Of a DNA stretch of 5,261 nt, positions 1 to 5,261 are shown in pieces. Positions within the stretch are counted from its first letter, which is position 1. Each line of letters starts with the position of its first letter. The notes under the pieces were generated by a model, which searched no databases, was not told where the DNA came from, and saw only the letters and a list, made by a program, of their open reading frames with translations. Both the position numbers and the translations under genes were made by a program. Origin of the DNA: Phycisphaerales bacterium. Its GTDB lineage: Bacteria; Planctomycetota; Phycisphaerae; Tepidisphaerales; Tepidisphaeraceae. The stretch covers positions 1 through 5,261 of the forward strand of contig JAQGHK010000708.1 of assembly GCA_028288875.1 (NCBI GenBank), given 5' to 3'.

Positions 1-1845
1 GCGCTCACCGATAATGGTGGCCCGCTTGAGGTCACGCAATGCGCCGCTGACGATCTCGCTGGCGCTGGCACTGTACTGGTTGACCATCACCACCATCGGC
101 AACGCGAAATCGTCGTCCGTGGCGTGGGCATCGATTCGGCTTTCGGGGGCCAGATCACGCATCGACTGGGTGCTGACGATCTTGCCGCCTTCGAGGAACT
201 GATCGGCGATTTCGGTGGCCGCCGTGAGCAAGCCGCCCGGGTTGCCGCGCAGGTCGAGGATCATGGCCTTGGCACCTTCGCGGCGGATTTCTTTGATCGC
301 TTCGGCCAAGTCGTTGCTGCTTTCCTTGGTGAAGTTGCTGAGCCGCACGTAAGCGATCTTCTGGTCGTCATCGACCATATAATTCCAGCCGCCCTCGGGT
401 GGGTGCACCCAGCCCTTGATGCTGCTGACCTTAATCGTCTGACGGACCAGGCGGTAATCCTTCACGGCATCATCCGGGCTGCGGATCGTCAGCGTGACGT
501 CCGTGCCGCTGAGGCCGGTGATCTGCCGCTTGGCCTGCAGGGTGCTGATGCCTTTGGCGCTCTTGCCGTTGATCTGCGTGATGATGTCGCCGGCCCGGAT
601 GCCCGCCTTGAGGGCCGGGCTATCTTCGATCGGGCTGACGACCTTGATCTGCCCGTCGATATCCTGAATCTGCACGCCGATGCCGCTGAATTCGCCCTGC
701 GTGGTGGTGCGGAATTCTTCCATGTCGTTCGGCCAGATCATGCTGCTGAACGGATCGAGCGTGCCGAAAGCGCCGTCGGCGAACTCGCTGACGAGCACTT
801 CATCCGGCAGGCCGAGCGTCTGGATATTGGCGGCCGAGACGATGTTCAGCACGCTGGTGAGCGTGTCATGGTCGGCCGGGCGGTCATTGACGAGCTTCAT
901 CTGCTCATCAACGACGGCGACGAACTCGTCTTTCTTCTTCGGGTCGCCAATGGCGGCGAACGTCTTCTCCATGCCCGGCGTGCTGGCGAGGGTTCGGATC
1001 GCTTTCAGGCCGCCGGTGAGCAACTGGTCGTACTTCGTGTCTTTGTAATAGTTTAGCTTCGCGTCCTGGAGCGCCTCGCGCAGCATCTCCATGTGGATGC
1101 CGGCCAGTTCGGTCTTCCAATCGCTTTTGAGGTTCTGGCTGAGCTGATCGGTCGATTCGATCTTTTCCGTCGGCTGCGTCGTGGCGCCGCTCGGCTGGGT
1201 GCTGGCGACGAGGAAACCGCGGGCCGTGTTGCGGTATTCCATCTCCTTCTTCAGCTTGTCGGCCAGCGCGTCCGGGGCGTAGCGCGTGAGGACGCGCAGC
1301 GGACGCGAGACTTCATCGACTTTCTTGGTCCAAGCCGGTTCTGTCGGCTGAACGACGCTGAAGTTGCGATAGATCCGGAGGGCCTTGAACCATTCGCCGT
1401 TGGCGGAAGCAGTCTCGGCGGCCTTTGTCGCTTCGCTTTCCAAGCCTGCAACCCACGGGCTGTTCAGCAATTCCGGCTTGACTGGCGCGAGCACATAGCA
1501 CTCGGCCAGCTTGTCCATGGCCCAGTCGGGGTAGCCGCCCTTTTGCAGGGTCTGGGTGTCGCGCACCGCATTGTCGTACGCTTTCTTGCGATCGGTCGTG
1601 AAACGGTCGCCCAAACGGCGATATTCGTCGATCCAGCCCGCCACTTTACCTTGATCGGGCTCCACCAAAGCCCCGGCGGAAGCGGTTTGCAGCTTTAGAC
1701 GCTGCGGAATGGCGGCCCAATCACCGGCGCGGACGGCCTCGATGATCGGCGTCGGCGCGGTCGTCGGACCGGCCAGCAGCGGCATCGCGGAGAACGCCCC
1801 GGAGAACACGACCGAAGCAACGGCTGACGCGACCCACTTATTCAT
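1..1845 (-). CDS. Exported S41 family C-terminal processing peptidase, C-terminus cut by the window edge
   Basis: A serine protease of the Prc/CtpA type, expected to cleave proteins in the periplasm or at the cell surface. The frame is open for 615 codons from the ATG at 1845-1843 to the left edge. Residues 1-25 look like a signal peptide (MNKW, hydrophobic run, likely cut after PLLA). Residues about 26-205 are helical and TPR-like, followed by a Thr/Gln/Pro-rich linker at 215-227. The usual S41 N-terminal helical segment ends in LDPFSSMIWP (363-372). A PDZ domain follows at about 384-473 (GEFSGIGVQI, then SPALKAGIRAGDII). The protease core shows LDLRGNPGGLL (530-540) and NQYSASASEIVSGAL (589-603). 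By alignment from memory with E. coli Tsp (Ser430, Asp441, Lys455), the nucleophile is Ser594 and the Asp equivalent is Asp605. The catalytic Lys would fall at about 619, four residues beyond the window. An AAAGGA ribosome-binding site lies 8 nt before the start. The family call is secure; the substrate is unknown. Confidence 0.93.
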   Translation of the reverse strand, partial: MNKWVASAVASVVFSGAFSAMPLLAGPTTAPTPIIEAVRAGDWAAIPQRLKLQTASAGALVEPDQGKVAGWIDEYRRLGDRFTTDRKKAYDNAVRDTQTLQKGGYPDWAMDKLAECYVLAPVKPELLNSPWVAGLESEATKAAETASANGEWFKALRIYRNFSVVQPTEPAWTKKVDEVSRPLRVLTRYAPDALADKLKKEMEYRNTARGFLVASTQPSGATTQPTEKIESTDQLSQNLKSDWKTELAGIHMEMLREALQDAKLNYYKDTKYDQLLTGGLKAIRTLASTPGMEKTFAAIGDPKKKDEFVAVVDEQMKLVNDRPADHDTLTSVLNIVSAANIQTLGLPDEVLVSEFADGAFGTLDPFSSMIWPNDMEEFRTTTQGEFSGIGVQIQDIDGQIKVVSPIEDSPALKAGIRAGDIITQINGKSAKGISTLQAKRQITGLSGTDVTLTIRSPDDAVKDYRLVRQTIKVSSIKGWVHPPEGGWNYMVDDDQKIAYVRLSNFTKESSNDLAEAIKEIRREGAKAMILDLRGNPGGLLTAATEIADQFLEGGKIVSTQSMRDLAPESRIDAHATDDDFALPMVVMVNQYSASASEIVSGALRDLKRATIIGER

Positions 1846-1880
1846 GAAACCAATCCTTTAACCGATCCAGTAACCGATCC
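1845..1880 (-). repeat. Three tandem 12-bp repeats in the protease gene leader
   Basis: Read on the minus strand, three head-to-tail units run into the start codon: GGATCGGTTACT (1880-1869), GGATCGGTTAAA (1868-1857) and GGATTGGTTTCA (1856-1845). The first two share ten identical leading bases. The third is diverged, and its last base is the A of the ATG. The ribosome-binding sequence AAAGGA spans the junction of units two and three. The array could be a leftover of local slippage, or it could bind a regulator or affect translation; nothing here decides between these. Confidence 0.7.
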
Positions 1881-1978
1881 TTGGTGGCAAGGCACAACGG
1901 AGCGCGCGAATGGGGCTGTGGCGGATGGCCCGAAACGGCAACGTATGGTAGCCTCGCCCGCTTTCGATTGAAACCGCC
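1881..1978. promoter_or_regulatory. Divergent intergenic region between the protease gene and argS
   Basis: Both flanking genes are transcribed outward, so this stretch together with the adjacent repeats must hold both promoters. I see no convincing sigma-70 promoter. The best -10-like hexamer for argS is TATGGT at 1944-1949, with no good -35 at the right distance. No purine-rich ribosome-binding site precedes the argS ATG, where the sequence is GATTGAAACCGCC. Assignment as a promoter region rests on gene orientation alone. Confidence 0.4.
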
Positions 1979-3772
1979 ATGCCGACGACGCTCGACTTAC
2001 TGAAAGACGCCTTCACCCGCGCCATCCGCGGGCAATTCCCCGACTTAGTCGTTGATATATACGACGCCGAGGTCCCCGTGGTTCCAACAACGAACCCCGC
2101 CTTTGGCGATTATCAGTGCAACGCCGCCATGGCCCTGGCCAAGCGTGCAAAACTGAAGCCACGCGACGTCGCGACCGCTCTTGTTTCCGCTATCGGCGAT
2201 TTGGACGGCTTGGCGGAGAAAGCGGAGATCGCGGGGCCCGGTTTCATCAATATCACCCTCGCCCCGACTTGGATTGAAGCCCGTTTGGCGGCGCTGACGG
2301 CGGATAGCCGGCTCGGCGTGCCGCCGGCGGCTTCGCCACAGACGGTCGTCGTCGATTACTCCGGCCCGAACGTCGCCAAGCAAATGCACGTCGGCCACCT
2401 CCGCAGCACCATCATCGGCGACGCCATCGCGCGGGTGATGGCGTTCCTGGGCCATAACGTCATTCGCCAGAACCACATCGGCGACTGGGGCACTCAGTTC
2501 GGGATGCTCATCGCATTTATTGAGTCTTCAGCGAAGACTCGCGAGTATGACCATGACGCGATGCACCTCGTCACTGTGACCGCAATTGACGGTATTCGCT
2601 TAGACAAGCCCATGATTGGTCTCGACATAGCTGATCTCGACGGCTTCTATAAGGACGCCCGAAAGAAATTTGAGGCGGATACAGCCTTCGCTGAGGAAGC
2701 TAGAGCAACAGTTGTACGACTTCAGTCCGGCGGGAAGCGAGAGAGTGAACTTTGGCAGCAAATCGTCGCGGAGAGCCGTCGACATTTTGAGCCGATCTAC
2801 GCCACGCTTCGCGTGCACTTAAGCGCCGCCGACGAGCGTGGCGAGTCGTTTTACAATCCGATGCTGCCGGGCAACGTCGCAGACCTGAAAGCCGCCGGCG
2901 TGGCCGAACAGAGCGACGGCGCGACCGTCGCTTTCACGCCGGGCGTCGAAGCTCCACTGATCCTTGAAAAAACCGGCGGCGGCTACGGCTACGCGACGAC
3001 CGACTTGGCCGCCATCCGTTATCGCGTTGGCACGCTCGGGGCCAAGCGGATCCTCTATTTTGTCGGCGTCCCGCAATCGCAACATTTTAAGCAGGTGTTT
3101 GATGTCGCCCGCCGCAGCGGCTGGGCCGGCGACGCCGTCCTGGAACACGCCGCGTTCGGTTCCGTCCTCGGCACCGATGGCAAGATGTTCAAAGCTCGCT
3201 CCGGCGACTCAGTCAAACTCGCCGATCTTCTGGCCGAAGCCGAGCAGCGAGCATTGGCCGTTGTTTCGTCCAAGAGCCCGGAACTGCCGGATGCAGAGAA
3301 GCAGACGATCGCTCATGCCGTCGGCATTGGTGCGGTGAAGTACGCCGATCTCTCCAAAGACCGCCTCGGTGACTACGTGTTCGACTTCGACACCATGCTG
3401 GCCATGGACGGTAATACTGCGCCGTACCTGCAGTACGCACAGGCCCGCATTCGCTCAATCTTCCGCAAGGCCGAATCGTTCACACCCGGCGCGCCGATCA
3501 CCTTAGCGGCTCCACAAGAACTCACTTTGGCCAAACACCTACTTCGCTTAGGCGAGGTGATTGAAGACGTCGCGCGAGATCTCAAGCCGCATGTGCTCTG
3601 CCAGTATTTGTACGACCTGGCCACCAAGTTCAGCGGCTTTTATGAACACTGCCCGGTTCTGAAAAGTGACGAGCCGACGCGTAGCAGCCGCTTGGCCCTG
3701 TGCGATCTCACGGCCCGCACGCTGGCGCTCGGACTCGATCTGCTCGGCATCGAGCATCCCGAGCAGATGTAA
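1979..3772 (+). CDS. argS: Arginyl-tRNA synthetase (class I)
   Basis: Cytoplasmic enzyme that attaches arginine to tRNA-Arg using ATP; arginyl-tRNA synthetases require tRNA for amino-acid activation. The protein has 597 residues against 577 in E. coli. Residues 1 to about 105 form the ArgS-specific N-terminal domain (FGDYQCNAAM at 42-51, GPGFINI at 86-92). The catalytic domain carries the HIGH motif as HVGH (137-140) in YSGPNVAKQMHVGHLRSTI, then GDWGTQFGMLI (168-178). The KMSK loop is degenerate, as usual in this family: LGTDGKMFKARSGDSVKL (397-414). The DALR anticodon-binding domain begins near NTAPYLQYAQARIRSIFRKA (479-498), includes FSGFYEHCPVL (551-561), and ends in the expected GLDLLGIEHPEQM. 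Residues about 183-216 appear longer than in E. coli and lie in a low-GC patch. The ATG at 1979 gives a typical N-terminus, and no upstream start fits the frame. It is transcribed away from the protease gene and followed by a 107-bp spacer. Confidence 0.98.
   Translation: MPTTLDLLKDAFTRAIRGQFPDLVVDIYDAEVPVVPTTNPAFGDYQCNAAMALAKRAKLKPRDVATALVSAIGDLDGLAEKAEIAGPGFINITLAPTWIEARLAALTADSRLGVPPAASPQTVVVDYSGPNVAKQMHVGHLRSTIIGDAIARVMAFLGHNVIRQNHIGDWGTQFGMLIAFIESSAKTREYDHDAMHLVTVTAIDGIRLDKPMIGLDIADLDGFYKDARKKFEADTAFAEEARATVVRLQSGGKRESELWQQIVAESRRHFEPIYATLRVHLSAADERGESFYNPMLPGNVADLKAAGVAEQSDGATVAFTPGVEAPLILEKTGGGYGYATTDLAAIRYRVGTLGAKRILYFVGVPQSQHFKQVFDVARRSGWAGDAVLEHAAFGSVLGTDGKMFKARSGDSVKLADLLAEAEQRALAVVSSKSPELPDAEKQTIAHAVGIGAVKYADLSKDRLGDYVFDFDTMLAMDGNTAPYLQYAQARIRSIFRKAESFTPGAPITLAAPQELTLAKHLLRLGEVIEDVARDLKPHVLCQYLYDLATKFSGFYEHCPVLKSDEPTRSSRLALCDLTARTLALGLDLLGIEHPEQM
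2522..2540. repeat. Perfect 8-bp inverted repeat with 3-nt loop inside argS
   Basis: GAGTCTTC (2522-2529), then loop AGC (2530-2532), then GAAGACTC (2533-2540); the arms are exactly complementary. It encodes Glu182 to Thr187, where ArgS leaves the conserved catalytic core and enters a variable insertion, and it marks the left edge of a local GC dip. As RNA it would form a tight hairpin within the coding region. No function is evident and chance remains possible. Confidence 0.6.
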
Positions 3773-3793
3773 TTTGGGTTTGCCGCCGATTGG

Positions 3794-3855
3794 CACAGAT
3801 GAACGCAGATAAGAGCAGCAACTTCGTATCCGCGTTCATCTGCGTTTATCTGCGG
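3794..3855. repeat. Intergenic inverted repeat of the CAGATGAACGCAGAT type
   Basis: The spacer after argS contains CAGATGAACGC at 3796-3806 and its exact reverse complement GCGTTCATCTG at 3832-3842, with partial pairing continuing inward (GATA against TATC). The right side adds a second related unit: reverse-complemented, it reads CAGATAAACGCAGATGAACG, so the left arm can also pair one 10-bp step further out. The sequence could fold as a long imperfect hairpin in RNA. From memory, similar CAGATGAACGCAGAT units are scattered between genes in several environmental phyla including Planctomycetota; this needs a genome search. There is no T-tract, so it is not a classical Rho-independent terminator, although it may act as a weak terminator or protect the 3' end of the argS transcript. 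Confidence 0.65.
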
Positions 3856-3879
3856 CCCTTAAACCCCTAAACTCTCCGC

Positions 3880-4176
3880 ATGAAGTTCGGCCGAATCAAA
3901 CGTCAGCACGGCCGCGTCGGCGGGCTGGATGTGATTCTGGACCGGATCGTCAAGAACTGCCCGCACGTCACCCGCATCGTGCCTGGCCGGATCAAGGTCC
4001 GCCGCGGTAAGGGCGACCGGGCATTCAAGATTCAGTACAACACGGAGAAAACCGGCCTTAAGTGCATCTACCTTGGTCCCGGAACGGTGCAGGAAGTGTT
4101 TTTGATTTGCTCCGACGCCGCCGGCGCGGAAAAGTGGCTGATCGACCAGCAGATCGCGACGGCCGGCGATGAGTGA
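3880..4176 (+). CDS. Small basic DUF2103-like protein
   Basis: A 98-residue, soluble-looking, Lys/Arg-rich protein with no signal peptide or membrane segment. Its pattern resembles what I recall of DUF2103 proteins, sometimes annotated as predicted metal-binding. It opens with FGRIKRQHGRVGGLDVILDR (3-22), continues with VTRIVPGRIKVRRGKG (30-45), and has a conserved-looking GTVQEVFLI (68-76). Possible metal ligands are His10, Cys27, His29, Cys62 and Cys77, but no classical paired-cysteine motif is present. The biochemical function is unknown. An in-frame TAA at 3868-3870 makes the ATG at 3880 the first possible start. No Shine-Dalgarno sequence is visible. Its stop overlaps the start of the Sua5 gene by 8 bp, which suggests co-transcription and coupled translation. 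The basic charge and tRNA-related neighbours hint at nucleic-acid binding, but that is inference. Confidence 0.72.
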   Translation: MKFGRIKRQHGRVGGLDVILDRIVKNCPHVTRIVPGRIKVRRGKGDRAFKIQYNTEKTGLKCIYLGPGTVQEVFLICSDAAGAEKWLIDQQIATAGDE

Positions 4177-5104
4177 CCTGACCCGCTCCGCTTCTCAATC
4201 CGCTTTGTCCGTCGCCGAGGCGGCCGAGCGGCTACGCGGCGGAGACCTTGTCGGTTTTCCCACCGAAACCGTCTACGGCCTCGCCGCCGATGCGACATCC
4301 TGCGACGCTGTAGCCAAGATCTTCGCACTCAAGGGCCGGCCGGCGACGAATCCACTGATCGTGCATGTCTCTGACATTGCGACCGCCCGGCGATACGCCG
4401 CCGACTGGCCCGCCGCCGCCGAAACGCTGGCAAATGCGTTCTGGCCCGGGCCGCTGACGATCGTTCTGCCGAAGGCCAATTCGATCCCATCCATCGTCAC
4501 CGCCGGCGGCGCTACGGTCGGCCTGCGCGTGCCAGCTCATCCGGTGGCACTGGAGCTGCTGAAGGCCTTCGACGGACCGCTGGCCGCGCCGAGCGCGAAT
4601 CGGTCGAATCACGTCTCGCCAACGACGGCGGCCCACGTTCGCGAGGAATTCGGCGCCGCGGTCGCGGTCCTTGATGGGGGACCTTGCAGCGTCGGAATCG
4701 AATCGACGGTCGTCGACCTTAGCGGGAAAGGCTGGCGCGTGTTGCGTCCGGGCGGCATCACGGCCGAAGCGATCGCGAAAGTATTGAACTCCACGATGGA
4801 CGTCGCGGCAGCCGGCGCCACCGACATCCTGCGCTCCCCCGGACAGCTTGAAGTGCACTACGCCCCGCGAACGCCCGCATTTCGTTTCGAAGCGCACGAG
4901 CGGCTCGGCATCGATCTGGTCGACGCGGTTGTGCTTGAGCCGACACTTGACCCCTCGACCTATGCTCGCAATCTCTACGCCCGCCTGCGTATGCTCGACA
5001 CACAAGGCCTGCGGGCAATCTACATTGAGTTGCCGCCCGACACCGCCGCGTGGCGGGCCATTCGGGATCGGCTGATGCGGGCGACGAGGCCAATGCCGAA
5101 GTGA
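4169..5104 (+). CDS. L-threonylcarbamoyladenylate synthase, Sua5 type
   Basis: Makes threonylcarbamoyl-AMP from threonine, bicarbonate and ATP, the first step of the universal tRNA modification t6A at position 37. It then hands the product to the TsaD-containing transferase in the cytoplasm. The 311-residue protein has a YrdC/TsaC domain at about 12-205: FPTETVYGLAADA (30-42), KGRPATNPLIVH (55-66), GLRVPAHP (118-125), APSANRSNHVSPTTA (140-154), GIESTVVDL (176-184) and LRPGGI (192-197). The linker SPGQLEVHYAPRTP (223-236) matches the Sua5 linker motif SPGMxxxHYAP with Met replaced by Gln. The C-terminal domain (DPSTYARNLYARLRMLD at 261-277, AWRAIRDRLMRA at 294-305) shows that this is a Sua5 protein, not the shorter TsaC. 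From HYAP to the end is only about 80 residues, short for the family. The ATG lies inside the end of the preceding gene, giving an 8-bp overlap. The next gene starts 33 bp downstream. Confidence 0.95.
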   Translation: MSDLTRSASQSALSVAEAAERLRGGDLVGFPTETVYGLAADATSCDAVAKIFALKGRPATNPLIVHVSDIATARRYAADWPAAAETLANAFWPGPLTIVLPKANSIPSIVTAGGATVGLRVPAHPVALELLKAFDGPLAAPSANRSNHVSPTTAAHVREEFGAAVAVLDGGPCSVGIESTVVDLSGKGWRVLRPGGITAEAIAKVLNSTMDVAAAGATDILRSPGQLEVHYAPRTPAFRFEAHERLGIDLVDAVVLEPTLDPSTYARNLYARLRMLDTQGLRAIYIELPPDTAAWRAIRDRLMRATRPMPK

Positions 5105-5137
5105 GCGATCAGGATGAAAGACCGAGTGTAAACGATC

Positions 5138-5261
5138 ATGACAGACCGTATTGAACTCAGCGCCGCGCCGCTCGATTCCGCCGGAGCAATCGCTTTCGTT
5201 CACGACCCCGCGGCGGGTGGCATTGCGACGTTCCTCGGCACCACACGAGCTGAAACGCGAG
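5138..5261 (+). CDS. moaE: Molybdopterin synthase catalytic (large) subunit, N-terminal fragment cut by the window edge
   Basis: MoaE pairs with MoaD to put two sulfurs into cyclic pyranopterin monophosphate, giving molybdopterin. Only 41 codons are visible. The protein begins MTDRIELSAAPLD and reaches GGIATFLGTTRAETR (27-41), which matches the conserved start of MoaE (G-A-I/V-x-T-F-x-G-x-x-R). Arg37 corresponds, by recalled alignment, to the conserved Arg39 of E. coli MoaE. The catalytic lysines lie beyond the window. The ATG at 5138 is the first in-frame ATG after a TAA at 5129-5131. No good Shine-Dalgarno sequence precedes it. It lies 33 bp after the Sua5 gene on the same strand, so shared transcription is plausible, but the two pathways are unrelated. 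Confidence 0.85.
   Translation, partial: MTDRIELSAAPLDSAGAIAFVHDPAAGGIATFLGTTRAETR

Noticed and set aside
124..1056. 310-codon plus-strand open frame opposite the protease gene
   Set aside because: It lies antisense to a gene with clear S41 and PDZ motifs. Its product is rich in Ala, Asp, Arg and Leu with no recognisable domain, as expected for the shadow of a GC-rich gene.
2045..2476. 143-codon minus-strand open frame inside argS
   Set aside because: It is antisense to the conserved N-terminal and HIGH regions of ArgS, with no supporting motif or ribosome-binding site.
2570..2580. GTCACTGTGAC palindrome in argS
   Set aside because: The arms are only 5 bp with a single central base inside coding sequence. 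This is expected by chance, and I see no matching operator context.
3796..3842. Rho-independent terminator for argS
   Set aside because: The stem is imperfect with a long loop, is not especially GC-rich, and is not followed by a run of T. It is better described as an inverted repeat.
5114..5131. Five-codon frame (MKDRV) just upstream of moaE, possible leader peptide
   Set aside because: It is too short to distinguish from chance, has no regulatory codon run and no attenuator hairpin. It mainly serves to show that moaE cannot start further upstream in frame.
4232..5203. 323-codon minus-strand open frame opposite the Sua5 gene
   Set aside because: It is fully antisense to a well-supported enzyme gene, and its Arg/Gly-rich product shows no family motif.

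Overview
This GC-rich window looks like ordinary chromosome from a free-living bacterium, most likely a member of the Planctomycetota (perhaps the Phycisphaerae). That placement rests on composition, the Thr-Gln-Pro-rich linker and very long N-terminal extension of the S41 protease, and an intergenic repeat of the CAGATGAACGCAGAT type. It is an inference from style, not a phylogenetic result.

Layout: on the minus strand, 1845 down to 1 encodes an exported S41 (C-terminal processing) protease. It runs off the left edge just before its catalytic lysine. A divergent intergenic region (1846-1978) separates it from argS (arginyl-tRNA synthetase, 1979-3772, plus strand). After argS comes a 107-bp spacer holding an inverted repeat. 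Three further plus-strand genes follow: a 98-residue DUF2103-like protein (3880-4176), a Sua5-type threonylcarbamoyl-AMP synthase that overlaps it by 8 bp (4169-5104), and the first 41 codons of moaE (molybdopterin synthase large subunit), which runs off the right edge.

How the genes fit together: argS and the Sua5 gene both serve tRNA function, one by charging tRNA-Arg and the other by making the activated precursor for t6A37. The small basic DUF2103-like protein lies between them and is probably translationally coupled to the Sua5 gene. moaE belongs to molybdenum cofactor synthesis and is probably only a transcriptional neighbour. The protease is transcribed away from the rest and acts outside the cytoplasm.

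I see no mobile element, CRISPR array, RNA gene or clearly new defence or metabolic system. The more unusual points are small: an extra segment in ArgS that coincides with a local drop in GC and begins with a perfect 8-bp hairpin, a near-perfect triple 12-bp repeat covering the protease ribosome-binding site, the inverted repeat after argS, and the shortened C-terminal domain of the Sua5 protein.
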